Source: Rhabdothermincola salaria (GTDB lineage: Bacteria; Actinomycetota; Acidimicrobiia; Acidimicrobiales; Acidimicrobilacustridaceae). From it: a stretch of DNA of 64,000 nucleotides. A program made the translations under genes and the position numbers. Within the stretch, counting starts at the first letter, position 1. Each line of letters opens with the position of its first letter. The stretch is taken from the NCBI RefSeq assembly GCF_021246445.1, contig NZ_JAJQXW010000005.1, positions 186,001-250,000 on the forward strand, written 5' to 3'. Below are positions 53,120 to 62,244 of this stretch, piece after piece. The notes beneath the pieces were generated by a model, which worked only from the letters and a program-made list of their open reading frames with translations, had not been told where the DNA came from and made no database searches.

Positions 53120-53872
53120 TCAGAGGTCGCGTCCCAGCAAGCTGAAGGTCTGGCCGCTGGGGCCGTCGTCGGGGAGGCCGGCCAGGAAGAGGGCCAGGGG
53201 GACCACGTCGTCGGGCGTCTTGTGCCAGTCGAGGCGGACCCCGGCGGGGAGGCCGGGTGCATCGGTGATGCCGGCGGCCATGGTGGTGTGGACCGGCCCG
53301 GGCACGAGCTCGTTGACGGCGATGCGCGCCTCGCGCCACTCGACGGCGAGGCACCGCACGAGCATGGCGGCCGCCGCCTTGGACACCGAGTAGCCCGCCG
53401 CGCCCGGGAAGGGCTGGCGCCCGGCCCCCGATCCCATGACCACGAACTTCCCTCCCCGTTCGCCCAGGTGGGGTTCGGCGAGGCGGGCCAGGGCGTGCAC
53501 GCTCACGAGGTTCACGGCGAGCACGTCGGCGAAGTCGTCGATGGGGGAGCCGGGCCGTCGGGCCGTGACGGTGCCGGCGTTGGCGACCACCAGATCGAGA
53601 CGGGACCAGGTCTCGACGGTGGTGTCGACCAGGGCCGCCAGGGCCTCGGGGTCGGCGACGTCGGTCGGCACCGCCCGGGCCGTGCCCCCCGAGGCCTCGA
53701 TCTCGGCCACGACGCCGTCGATCTCCGACCGGGTGCGGGCCGCCACGACCACGGAGGCCCCGGCGGCCGCGTAGGCCTGGGCGATGGCTCGGCCGATGCC
53801 GCGACCGGAGCCGGTCACGATGGCCACCTTGCCGCTGAGGTCCACGTCGATGCCGGGCTGGGCGAGGGTCAT
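53120..53872 (-). CDS. Short-chain dehydrogenase/reductase
   Basis: 250 residues, classical SDR length. Cofactor motif TGSGRGIG near residues 20-27, NAG in VVANAGTV, catalytic Ser in VMGSGAG and Y-S-V-S-K near residue 158. The ATG at 53872 has GGAGGAG upstream. Likely NADP(H), as ARTRS follows strand 2. It is followed, 234 bases downstream, by the LLM flavoprotein; a functional link is possible, not shown. Confidence 0.9.
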   Translation of the reverse strand: MTLAQPGIDVDLSGKVAIVTGSGRGIGRAIAQAYAAAGASVVVAARTRSEIDGVVAEIEASGGTARAVPTDVADPEALAALVDTTVETWSRLDLVVANAGTVTARRPGSPIDDFADVLAVNLVSVHALARLAEPHLGERGGKFVVMGSGAGRQPFPGAAGYSVSKAAAAMLVRCLAVEWREARIAVNELVPGPVHTTMAAGITDAPGLPAGVRLDWHKTPDDVVPLALFLAGLPDDGPSGQTFSLLGRDL

Positions 53873-53972
53873 GGTCGCTCCTCCTCGACGGCGCCGGTCG
53901 CCGTCACCGGGGGCACGCTCCCACACACGGCGCGGTCACCGGCGGCCAGGCCCGGCCGGGCGGCTGCGCTGC

Positions 53973-55601
53973 TCAGCAGGTGGCGGTGGTGCCGGGTGCC
54001 GTGGCGGTCGCCGCCGACACGCCGTCGACGTAGAGATCGACCCGGTACTCCACCGGCGCGCAGGCACGTGGCGTGCTCAAGGTGATGCCCTGCCCGTCGG
54101 TGGGCAGGCCCACGTAGAAGAGCTCGGAGGGCTGGATCCACGATGCGCCGGGAGCGGGCCGCTCGTAGATGGCGATGATGACCTGGTCGTCGTCCCCGAC
54201 GCCGGCGATGTCGAGCTCGACGGTGGTGCGGTCGTCGGCGAAGGCGAGGGTCTCGATCGTGACCGATGCGTCGGGCGGCGGTGTTCCGGCCGGCGCGAGG
54301 TCGACGCCGGGGGTCTGGTCGGCTCGGGCTTCGGCGACGAAGCGCATGCTGCGGGCCCGGAACTCCTCGACGAGGTCGGTCTGCTCGGGTGCGCGGTCCT
54401 CGACCCACTCGAGGGCGGTGAGGTACTGGGCCGCCAGAGCACGATCGACGTCGGAACCGGCGAGGGGTGCCATGAACTCGAGGGCTCGGCGGAGCCATTC
54501 TTCGGCCGTGGCCGCATCGCCCTCGGCGATGGCCACCGCCGAGCGGGTGAGGGCCAGGCCGGGTGTGCGCTGGTTCTCCCCGATGGCCAGCTCGAGCAGC
54601 TCCGCGGTGCGGGCCCAGTCGGCGCCGACGAGGGTGGCGAGGGCGGCGGTGGCCACGGTCGTGGGGTCCTCGTCGCCGCCTTCGCGAAGCGCCACCTCGA
54701 GCTGGGCGGCCGTGGTCCGCAGCAGGTCGGGGTCGTTGTCGGTGATGGCGAACGTGCGAAGGAGGTCCGGATTGGCCTCCACCAGCGTGGACAGGCCGAG
54801 GCCCCGGTGGGCGATCTGGTAGCCGTCGTCGGCGGTCACGGCGTCGGCGAACGCCGCCACGGCATCCGTCGCCCGGCCCTCGTCGAGCGCGACCTGGCCC
54901 GTGGCGCTGGAGGTGATGGCCTCGGGGGCGACGTCGGGGATGGGCTTGAGGTAGATCTGGATCGCCCAGCCGAAGCAGAACACCGCCAGGATCATGCCGG
55001 GCACCACGAACGGGGGTCGCAGGCCCCGCGACACCACCATGGTGAAGCCGACGAGGAAGATGGCCACCGCCAGCGTCGTCAGCACCGTCTCGTACTGCGA
55101 GGCCCGGTTGTTCCAGGTGATCCGTTCGGCGACCAGCTGCTTGTGCTCGAGGGCGAGAGCACGAGCCTCCTCGCTGATCTCGGTGGCGCGGACGGCGTCG
55201 CCGGTGAGCGCGCGCTCGACGACGGCGGTGGCCTCCTCGACCCGGCCTTGCTCGGCGTCGGGGTCGAGGGTGATGGCCCCCTCCTCGGCGGCGATCTCGG
55301 GCAGGCGGAAGCCGGGCCGGGACGCGAAGACCTTCATCTCGGCCTCTGTCTGATCGATGCCGGCCTTCACGCCCTGGTCGACGACGGCGGCCGTCTGGGA
55401 CTCCGAGGCGAGGCGGGTGGCTTGGCGCGTCGTGCGCGACTCGTTGGTCCCCGCGTCGGTGGCCAGCACCGCGATCCACCCACCGAGCAGGGCGAGGACG
55501 GCGAGGGTGATGCCCACCCCGCGCCGGTAGCGCGCCTCGGTGCGGTCGTGGACCTCGGGCTCCTGGGCCGCCGAGTCGGTGGGGTCCGGTGGCGTCGCCA
55601 T
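53973..55601 (-). CDS. Membrane protein with TPR-like extracytoplasmic region, unknown function
   Basis: 542 residues. One helix near 28-48 (GVGITLAVLALLGGWIAVLA), a roughly 110-residue acidic exposed domain, two helices (about 172-192 and 197-215), and then a long soluble C-terminal half rich in short Ala-rich helices resembling TPRs (ATDAVAAFADAVTADDGYQI), ending with a beta-rich cap. I do not recognise a named family. Its ATG is one base after the stop of the gene before it, so the two are coupled. Confidence 0.7.
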   Translation of the reverse strand: MATPPDPTDSAAQEPEVHDRTEARYRRGVGITLAVLALLGGWIAVLATDAGTNESRTTRQATRLASESQTAAVVDQGVKAGIDQTEAEMKVFASRPGFRLPEIAAEEGAITLDPDAEQGRVEEATAVVERALTGDAVRATEISEEARALALEHKQLVAERITWNNRASQYETVLTTLAVAIFLVGFTMVVSRGLRPPFVVPGMILAVFCFGWAIQIYLKPIPDVAPEAITSSATGQVALDEGRATDAVAAFADAVTADDGYQIAHRGLGLSTLVEANPDLLRTFAITDNDPDLLRTTAAQLEVALREGGDEDPTTVATAALATLVGADWARTAELLELAIGENQRTPGLALTRSAVAIAEGDAATAEEWLRRALEFMAPLAGSDVDRALAAQYLTALEWVEDRAPEQTDLVEEFRARSMRFVAEARADQTPGVDLAPAGTPPPDASVTIETLAFADDRTTVELDIAGVGDDDQVIIAIYERPAPGASWIQPSELFYVGLPTDGQGITLSTPRACAPVEYRVDLYVDGVSAATATAPGTTATC

Positions 55602-55602
55602 G

Positions 55603-56337
55603 TCAGAAGACCGTGACCACCGTGGTCACGACGACCGTCAGGGCCAGGGTGGAACCCAGGGCGGTGCCCACGCGGCGGGTGAGCACGCGATCGGTGAGCT
55701 GGGCCGCGGTGTAGAAGACCACCGCGACCAGCAGCAGCAGCGTGGCCCAGCGAAGGTTGCGAACCCGGTCGCGGGTGTCGTCGGCTCGCTCCGCCCAATC
55801 GTCGGGGTTGGGGACGCCCGGCGAGGCGAGCCCGGTGGTCACCTCGGCCTGGAGCACCTCGATCTGTGCGTCGAGGTCGAACGACAGGGGATCGTCCGGA
55901 GCGGCCACGAGTTGGGTCAACAACGTCTGCTCGCCGAACAGCCCGGACGCGTACGCCAGGTCCGAGGCGGCGACCCTCTGCTCGTCGGCCTGGGTGGCGA
56001 AGGTGTCGGCGAGATCGTCGGCGCCCTGGTCCCGGAGGGTCGGGAGCAGCGCGTCGATGGCGTCGGCCTCGGCGTAGGCGGCCACGTAGCGGACGTAGGC
56101 CACGGCATCGGTGATGGCCGCCAGGGCGACCTCGGTCGCCTGCTGTTGCTGGACGATCGTCTGGCCCACCGACTGACGATCCTCGTACGCAGCCGTCGAG
56201 CCGAGCTGGCCGGCCCGCCACGTGAAGATGCCGGCGATGATCGTGATGACCCCGATCAGCAGCGGTAGGAGCCAGATCGGGATGTACCGGCGCGGAGGAT
56301 CCGCCGGGCGGTCCTGTCCTGGGTCGTCCGCGGTCAT
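55603..56337 (-). CDS. Two-to-three-helix membrane protein, unknown function
   Basis: 244 residues. A helix near 20-40 (IPIWLLPLLIGVITIIAGIF), an acidic Gln/Ala-rich exposed helical domain of about 135 residues, and two helices near 190-210 and 220-240. The layout repeats that of the first half of its downstream partner, which suggests old paralogy. Not recognised. It is the first gene of this two-gene unit. Confidence 0.7.
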   Translation of the reverse strand: MTADDPGQDRPADPPRRYIPIWLLPLLIGVITIIAGIFTWRAGQLGSTAAYEDRQSVGQTIVQQQQATEVALAAITDAVAYVRYVAAYAEADAIDALLPTLRDQGADDLADTFATQADEQRVAASDLAYASGLFGEQTLLTQLVAAPDDPLSFDLDAQIEVLQAEVTTGLASPGVPNPDDWAERADDTRDRVRNLRWATLLLLVAVVFYTAAQLTDRVLTRRVGTALGSTLALTVVVTTVVTVF

Positions 56338-56482
56338 CTGGGGTGGGGGGAGCCTTCCTCGTGCCGACCGGGCGCGCGGCGCCGGCCGTCTCGGCGGGGA
56401 GCACCCAGCACGATACGTGGTGCACGCCCCGGGGTCCGGCCATCGGCTCGTCGTGGCGGTCGGGTGTGCCCCGACGGATTCG

Positions 56483-58573
56483 TCACGGCTGGGGCGGGCG
56501 CGGCGGTGCGCTGGCCGCGAGGCGGACCGGGACCCCCGACTGCAGCACCATGCCGGTGAGGGGGTCGACGGCCTCGTCGGCGCTGGTCAGCGAGCTCACG
56601 TTCGGATCGTCCCAGCCGTGGGCCACCGTCACCGCGTCGGGATGGAGACGACCGTCGGCTCGGAGGGTGCCGGTCAGCTGGCCCCATGGCGAGGTCACCG
56701 TCACGCCGGTGCCGTCGGGTCCGATCGGGGTGGCGGCGCTCGGGTGAGCCATGACGAGCACCACCTCGGTGCGACCACCCGGGGCCGCCACGTCACGCAG
56801 CTGCGAGTTCATGGTGCGCAGCTGGCGGTGGGGCACGAGGACGAGCCCGGGGGCGTGATGGGAGCGGGCCTCGGCCAGAGCCTCCTGGAGCTGGCCGAGC
56901 AGCACCTCGGGGGCCAGACGCCACCTCCCGTCGGGGAGGACCTTCTCGTGGACCCAACCGAACACGGCCCCCGAGGCGACGATGCCCGAGCGGGCACCCC
57001 GCATCGCCTCGGCCCCCACGGCGCTGCGGGCGAGCAACGGCTCGAGCAGGTCCTCGTCGGTCGCGTCCGCCACCGTCAGCCCCCGGGGGAGGGCGCTGAA
57101 CCCGAGGTGTTCGGCCACCGTCCCCAGCGACCACCACACGGGCCGGCGCTCTGAGGTCGGTGCGACCACCGCCTCGGTGAACTGGCCGGCGACCGCGAGC
57201 TGGTAGGTGTCGAGCAGCCAGGTGGCGTCGGCCCGTTCGAGCTGGTCGACCGCAGGCAGGACGTGCGTGGCCAGCTCGGTGGTCTCCGTGGCCACCACGT
57301 CGAGCACGGCGAGGGTGGGCAGCGAGGCCAGCGCCCGGCGGGTGCGGGCGACGTCGGGGAAGGCCGTCACCGGGTTCCCGCCCACGACGATCAGTGCGCC
57401 CACGTGGCCCGCTTCGATCTCGCTCACCAGCCCGGCGCAGGGCCATTCGCCGAAGCGATGGGGGAGCTCGGGCCGTGACGGCGGGCCGGGGCCCGGCGCG
57501 CCGCTCGACGCCTCCCACTGCCGGGTGTCCAACCGGGAGAGCAGCCCGGGGTTGAACCACATGCCGCCGGGTCGGTCGTAGGAGTCGGTGACCACGTGGA
57601 GGGCCCAGAGGAGGTGCTCGGTCACGTTGGCCGTGGCCGCCATCGAGGTGCCGGTGCCCGTGAGCGCGCTCACCCGCCCCGCCTCTCGCACGGCGGCCAG
57701 GAGCCCGGCGAGATCCTCCGCGGCCAGGCCGGTGGCCCCGGAGACCAGCCCGTCCTCGAAGCCGACGAGCGCAGCGGCGAGCTCGGCGATGCCCGCGGCC
57801 CGGCGTTCCGCGTCCGCCCGCACCTCCGCGTCGTCCAGGAGCCTCCGCACCAGCCACCCCAGGACGAGCCAGTCGGTGCCGGGTCGCACCTGCAGGTGGT
57901 GGTCGGCCTGTGCCGCGGTCTCCGTGCGGCGGGGGTCCACCACCCACAGCCGGCCCCCGCGCGATCGGTGCTCCCGCAAGCGGTTCACCGGGTCGGGGAT
58001 GGCGTTGGAGTGGCCGTGGGAGACGATCGGGTTGCTGCCGAAGAGCACCAGGAGCCGGCTGCGCTCGTGGTCCCACACGGGGGTCAGCCCGCTCCATCCA
58101 CCGACCAGCTCGGCCACGAGGGGCTTGCATGGCGTGTCGATGGTGGTGGCGGTGTACTTCTGGCGCGAACCGAGGGCGCCGAGGAAGCGTTCGGCGGCCC
58201 GCCGCCCGGCGCTGTCGAAGGCCGACCCGCTGGCCAGGTACATGGCCACGCCGTCGGGGCCGTGCTCGTCCACGGTGGCGGTGATGCGGGCGGTCAGGTC
58301 GTCGAGGAGCGCGTCCCAGCCGACCGCCTGGCGGGCGGAGCCCCTGCCCACCTCGGGGCGGTCGAGCCGCTGCGGGCTGTGGTGCAGCGCCGGGAGGGCC
58401 CGGCCCTTGGGGCAGCTGTAGCCGCGTGAGAGGGCGTGCTCGGGGTCGCCTCGCACCTCGAGCACGCGGTCGCCCTCGGTGCGCACGACGACACCGCACA
58501 TGGCGTTGCAGATCCGACAGAACGTGCGGTGTTCGTCGGGGGCCACGTCGCCGTCGCCATCGTCGACCGTCAT
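56483..58573 (-). CDS. Molybdopterin oxidoreductase (formate dehydrogenase/nitrate reductase-like)
   Basis: 696 residues. The N-terminal [4Fe-4S] cysteines are in CRICNAMCG and SCPKG. The bis-MGD core follows and the C-terminal molydopterin dinucleotide-binding domain closes the protein (VMAHPSAATPIGPDGTGVTV onward). No catalytic Sec/Cys is obvious by eye, so the reaction is open; short, stand-alone members of this class in actinobacteria are often annotated as thiosulfate/polysulfide or formate-type enzymes. It lacks adjacent electron-transfer subunits. The ATG follows a GACACT box at the leaderless distance. Confidence 0.9.
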   Translation of the reverse strand: MTVDDGDGDVAPDEHRTFCRICNAMCGVVVRTEGDRVLEVRGDPEHALSRGYSCPKGRALPALHHSPQRLDRPEVGRGSARQAVGWDALLDDLTARITATVDEHGPDGVAMYLASGSAFDSAGRRAAERFLGALGSRQKYTATTIDTPCKPLVAELVGGWSGLTPVWDHERSRLLVLFGSNPIVSHGHSNAIPDPVNRLREHRSRGGRLWVVDPRRTETAAQADHHLQVRPGTDWLVLGWLVRRLLDDAEVRADAERRAAGIAELAAALVGFEDGLVSGATGLAAEDLAGLLAAVREAGRVSALTGTGTSMAATANVTEHLLWALHVVTDSYDRPGGMWFNPGLLSRLDTRQWEASSGAPGPGPPSRPELPHRFGEWPCAGLVSEIEAGHVGALIVVGGNPVTAFPDVARTRRALASLPTLAVLDVVATETTELATHVLPAVDQLERADATWLLDTYQLAVAGQFTEAVVAPTSERRPVWWSLGTVAEHLGFSALPRGLTVADATDEDLLEPLLARSAVGAEAMRGARSGIVASGAVFGWVHEKVLPDGRWRLAPEVLLGQLQEALAEARSHHAPGLVLVPHRQLRTMNSQLRDVAAPGGRTEVVLVMAHPSAATPIGPDGTGVTVTSPWGQLTGTLRADGRLHPDAVTVAHGWDDPNVSSLTSADEAVDPLTGMVLQSGVPVRLAASAPPRPPQP

Positions 58574-58579
58574 CCGGGC

Positions 58580-58585
58580 AGTGTC
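58580..58585 (-). promoter_or_regulatory. -10 box of leaderless molybdopterin enzyme promoter
   Basis: GACACT on the minus strand, six bases (GCCCGG) before the ATG at 58573; no ribosome site is present. Confidence 0.4.
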
Positions 58586-58622
58586 GCGCGAGGCGGCTCC
58601 TGGGCCCGCTCGTGACGTGCGC

Positions 58623-60017
58623 TCAGGTGCTGTCGTTGACCTCGAGCGCCACGGGGTGCCGGACCACGAGGCGGAAGCGGCCGCGCCCGGTCTTCTCGAT
58701 GCGCACCGGCGCCGAGCGCTCGTCGAGGCGGCGCTTCAACAAGATGAGCCGACTCTCGAGGTTGTCGCGGAGCTCGGGGAGCTCGAGCGACGGGTCGAGG
58801 CGCACCTCCTTGTTGGTGAACTCGGTGCGCCCGTCGCGTTCGTGGCTGCGCAGCAGAGAGCACAGGACGCGTCCGGCAACGCCCTTGATGAGGTACTCGC
58901 CGTCCACGAACACGCTGCCGTCGGCGGCGTAGGTCCGGACCACCGAGACGGGGGTGCCCGAGGCGCCCGGGGCCGGTCGGTTCGCGGCGGAGGGGCGACT
59001 CGGGGACTCCGGGTGGTCCCGGGCCTCCGCTCGGGCGGCCTCGATGCCGGCGGCGACCACGGCGGCAACGACCGCCAGGGCGGCCTCGTCGGCCGGACCG
59101 AACGCCACCTTGTCGCGGCTCTCGACGGCCAGCACCCCGACGAGCTGGCCGAGCACCTGCAGCGGGACGGCCAGCTGGCTCTCGGCGTCGTCGAGCACGG
59201 GCAGGGGCACGATCGGTCCGCTCAGGTCCTCACCCTTCGCCTCGAAGGAGCGTCGGACCGTGCGGGCGTACTTGCCCATCTGCCCCAGGTTCCCGATGCG
59301 GACCGGTGCGCATCGTTGACCGGCCAGGCCGATGGTGCCCTCCCCCAGGGCCAGCTCCGAACCCACGCCTTCGTCGGGGTAGCCGTGGCTGGCGATGGTG
59401 TAGAGCTGCTCGCCTTCTTCGTCGTGGAGGGCCAGGACGACGTGGTCGTAGCCGAGCACCGCCGACAGGCCTCCCACGGTGGCGTCGACCAGCGCATCGA
59501 GGTCGCCACACCGGGCCAGCCGCCCGGTGAGCTCGGCGACGGCGCCGAGCTCGACCTCGGCGAGCGGCGCGGGTTCGGGGCAGGCGCCCTCGACCAGGTG
59601 CACGGCGGCGGGCACGTGCTCCACGGCGACCACCCGGTAGATGTCGGCCGCACGGAGACGGAACACGTCCTGCATGCCGCTGAGCGCGGCGATGGTGTCG
59701 ACGTCCTCCCGGAGCCGGTCGAACACCGGTCCCCGCCGGTCGGTTCGCTCGTAGACGAGGGCGAGGCGGTACTCGTCGTAGTTGCGGGGGTCGAGCACCA
59801 GCACGCTGGCATGGGGGTTCTCGGCCAGGTTGCGGGCGGTCTTGGAGAGGAACTGGTTGGACAGCGCCACCCGCTCGCCGTCGACCATCCGCACCCGCGA
59901 CAGGTAGGTGACGTTCGGTGTCCCGTCGGCCGCGGCGGTAGCGATCACTGCGGGGACCCCGCCCTCGAAGCAGATCGCCAGATCGGCGAGGGAGACGTCT
60001 CTCGACGGGGTGCTCAC
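58623..60017 (-). CDS. PNPOx-like domain - GAF - winged-helix-like protein (putative regulator)
   Basis: 464 residues from GTG 60017, which overlaps the stop of the upstream PNPOx gene as GTGA. Residues about 1-150 are a split-barrel flavin-binding domain (VPAVIATAAADGTPNVTYLS). Residues about 160-330 form a GAF domain (DALVDATVGGLSAVLGYDHV and later LPVLDDAESQLAVPLQVLGQ). After a Pro/Ser linker the last 100 residues (GRVLCSLLRSHERDGR, then RDNLESRLILLKRRL and KTGRGRFRL) look like an OmpR-type winged helix. The build suggests a redox- or flavin-sensing transcription regulator. Not a known named family to me. Confidence 0.75.
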   Translation of the reverse strand: MSTPSRDVSLADLAICFEGGVPAVIATAAADGTPNVTYLSRVRMVDGERVALSNQFLSKTARNLAENPHASVLVLDPRNYDEYRLALVYERTDRRGPVFDRLREDVDTIAALSGMQDVFRLRAADIYRVVAVEHVPAAVHLVEGACPEPAPLAEVELGAVAELTGRLARCGDLDALVDATVGGLSAVLGYDHVVLALHDEEGEQLYTIASHGYPDEGVGSELALGEGTIGLAGQRCAPVRIGNLGQMGKYARTVRRSFEAKGEDLSGPIVPLPVLDDAESQLAVPLQVLGQLVGVLAVESRDKVAFGPADEAALAVVAAVVAAGIEAARAEARDHPESPSRPSAANRPAPGASGTPVSVVRTYAADGSVFVDGEYLIKGVAGRVLCSLLRSHERDGRTEFTNKEVRLDPSLELPELRDNLESRLILLKRRLDERSAPVRIEKTGRGRFRLVVRHPVALEVNDST

Positions 60018-60487
60018 GAGCGCACCGGGGACAGCGGCGAACCGGCGTCGGGACCCGGGGTCTGGTCGAAGCGATCCTCGACCGCGACCGTGCAGGCGAC
60101 GATCGCTCGTGGGCGCCAACGCTCGAGGATCGGCCGAGCGGCTCCGTCGGCGGTCTCGATGTCGGCGAACAGCGCGTCGATGTAGGCCTCCGCCGTGGTG
60201 AAGTCGGCCGGCCCGGCGGGTTCGATGCCGAGCGAGCGACCCTTGAGCTGCACCGACCGGAGCGTGGGGACGTCGGCCGCGGTCACCGCGACGGCTCCAC
60301 CATCGCCCAGCTGCCGGCACAACGCGTGGTCGTCGCCGCTCACCAGGAGCCGCAGGCGGTCGGGGTCGTCGTCGAGCACGACGAGGCCCCAGCCGCGGCC
60401 CGCGTGGGGAAGGCCGTCGGGGCCGACCGTGGCCACGATGAGCGCTGCGCCGCCCTCGAGCAACGCCCTGGTGTCGGGGTCGAACAC
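60014..60487 (-). CDS. PNPOx-like flavin reductase/split-barrel protein
   Basis: 157 residues from GTG 60487 (AAGG 13 bases upstream; no nearer start exists). The split barrel begins ALLEGGAALIVATVGPDGLP and contains SVQLKGRSLGIEP, as in the pyridoxamine 5'-phosphate oxidase superfamily. Such proteins bind FMN, F420 or haem. It is first in a two-gene unit with the PNPOx-GAF-winged-helix gene and is divergent from a hemerythrin over 174 bases, all of which points to oxygen/redox handling. Confidence 0.8.
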   Translation of the reverse strand: MFDPDTRALLEGGAALIVATVGPDGLPHAGRGWGLVVLDDDPDRLRLLVSGDDHALCRQLGDGGAVAVTAADVPTLRSVQLKGRSLGIEPAGPADFTTAEAYIDALFADIETADGAARPILERWRPRAIVACTVAVEDRFDQTPGPDAGSPLSPVRS

Positions 60488-60661
60488 GGCGCGTCGGGCC
60501 TTTCGTCGGTTGAGTGAGCGACCGAGTAGCGATCGTGGGCTTTTCTTAGCATTTCGCGCCGGATCTCTGAGCAACGCCGCACGCGCCGAACCCTCACGAT
60601 GGCTCCGACGAACCCCGGCACCGGCCACCCCGGCGGTGTCGACACCTCGAAGGAGACCACC

Positions 60662-61384
60662 ATGACCATCACCGCATCCCCGTCGGCGACCGCCGTCCCC
60701 GCCCCGTCGGACCTGGCGCCGATCGTCGTCGACCTGTACCGCGACATCCACAAGGGGATCCGTGCCGAGCTGTTCGCGGCCACCCTCGACGCCGGTCGGG
60801 CCGATCCCGCCGACGACGCCGGCCGGACCGCACTCGATGCCCAGGTGAACGACCTCGTGCGCTTCCTCGGGCAACACGCCGAGCACGAGGACGGCGCCAT
60901 CCAGCCGGTGCTCGAGATCGAGCTCCCGGACCTGGCCGAGCGGGTGGCGCGAGAGCACGTCGGCCTCGAGGGCCGCATGGTTCGCCTGGCCGAGATCGCC
61001 CAGGTGGCCCGGGTGGCCCCCGACCACCACCAGCGCCTCCGGGTGCACCAGCTCCACGTGGAGCTGGCCGCCTTCACCTCCGAGTACCTGGCCCACCAGG
61101 ACCTCGAGGAGCGGGTCGTCATGCCGGCCCTCGAGCAGGCCGTCGGGGCGGAGGCGGTGGTGGCCATCCACGCGGCCATCGTGGGCCCGATGCCCCCCGA
61201 GGAGCTCATGGCCAGCCTGGCGGTGATGGTCCCGGCGATGAACGTCGAGGACCGCGTGGAGCTGCTGACCGGCATGCGGGAGAGCGCACCCCCCGAGGCG
61301 TTCGAGGCGGTGCTCGGCCTCGTGCGCAGCGTCCTCGAACCGGCCGGGGCTCGTGCCGTCTCCCGCCGTCTCGGCGTCGCTTGA
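60662..61384 (+). CDS. Hemerythrin-like domain protein
   Basis: 240 residues from ATG 60662 with GAAGGAG upstream. The four-helix hemerythrin part carries His and Glu ligands in DIHKGIRAEL, FLGQHAEHEDGAI, REHVGLEGRM and AHQDLEERVV. Hemerythrins bind oxygen or nitric oxide at a di-iron centre or repair iron-sulfur sites. The C-terminal 80 residues (IVGPMPPEELMASLAVMVP onward) are helical and less clear. Divergent from the PNPOx pair. Confidence 0.87.
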   Translation: MTITASPSATAVPAPSDLAPIVVDLYRDIHKGIRAELFAATLDAGRADPADDAGRTALDAQVNDLVRFLGQHAEHEDGAIQPVLEIELPDLAERVAREHVGLEGRMVRLAEIAQVARVAPDHHQRLRVHQLHVELAAFTSEYLAHQDLEERVVMPALEQAVGAEAVVAIHAAIVGPMPPEELMASLAVMVPAMNVEDRVELLTGMRESAPPEAFEAVLGLVRSVLEPAGARAVSRRLGVA

Positions 61385-61517
61385 TCCTCGCCGGCAGCGT
61401 CCGGTGACCCCCGGCCAGGCCGGACGGGAACTCCCCAGGGAACTGGGATGTCCCCGTGTCCGACCGCTTCGTACCGTCACTTCGACACCCCACCCTTCCC
61501 CCACCGAGGAGATCCTC

Positions 61518-62123
61518 ATGTCCACGACCATCGCTCCCTCTCGTCGCCCCTCTCGCACCCTCTCGGCCCTGGCTGTCGTGGTCCTGCTCGGCCTCGGCGC
61601 CGTGGCGTGCGGTGACGACACGTCCGACGAGGTCGGGGCCGAACCCAGCGGCGAAGCTGCGACCTCGACGACCACCAGCACCGACGGGCGGACCGTCGAG
61701 GTCGTCGCCACCGACTTCGCCTTCGACGGGCTGCCCGAGGAGGTGCCCGTCGGCACCCAGGTCACGCTCGTCAACGACGCGGGCCGTGAGCTCCACGAGT
61801 TGGTGGCGTTCCGCCTCCCCGACGACGAGACCCGCACCGCCGAGGAGCTCATGGCCGATCCCTCGGCCCTGGGCGGTCTGCTCGCCGGGGCCGAGCCGAC
61901 CATGGTGCTGCTGGCCGAGGCCGGCGCGCCCCAGATCGCTGCGGTCGGCGACGGGACCTTCACCGAGCCCGGTCGCTACCTCGTGATCTGCGCCATCCCC
62001 ACCGGCGCCGACCCGGCCGAGTACCTGGCCGCCGCCGCCACCTCCGACGGGCCGCCCCAGGTGGAGGGTGGCGCTCCGCACTTCGCCCACGGGATGTGGG
62101 GCGAGGTCGAGGTCGTGGCCTGA
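61518..62123 (+). CDS. Cupredoxin-like lipoprotein
   Basis: 201 residues from ATG 61518 (GAGGAG upstream). The lipobox GAVAC puts the anchored Cys at about residue 31. The rest is a cupredoxin-like beta-sandwich (VEVVATDFAFDGLPEEVPVG). Possible copper ligands: His in RELHELVAF, Cys in LVICAIP, His and Met in HFAHGMWG. An electron-carrier or metal-binding role outside the membrane is likely. The two GGGAACT copies at 61426 and 61438 lie in the leader. Confidence 0.83.
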   Translation: MSTTIAPSRRPSRTLSALAVVVLLGLGAVACGDDTSDEVGAEPSGEAATSTTTSTDGRTVEVVATDFAFDGLPEEVPVGTQVTLVNDAGRELHELVAFRLPDDETRTAEELMADPSALGGLLAGAEPTMVLLAEAGAPQIAAVGDGTFTEPGRYLVICAIPTGADPAEYLAAAATSDGPPQVEGGAPHFAHGMWGEVEVVA

Positions 62124-62159
62124 CGCTGCTCGTGCGCGGACGGCCGCCGCGCCGACGAG

Positions 62160-62186
62160 GAGGCCCGGGGCGACGCCCCGGGCCTC
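62160..62186 (+). terminator. Terminator-like hairpin after the cupredoxin gene
   Basis: GAGGCCCGGGGC - GAC - GCCCCGGGCCTC, 12 perfect pairs with a three-base loop, 37 bases past the stop. No T-run. Confidence 0.65.
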
Positions 62187-62244
62187 GTCGCGTGGACCGA
62201 GAGATCGACGACCGGGCATCGCCCTGGCGGTGAGGTACGGATGC

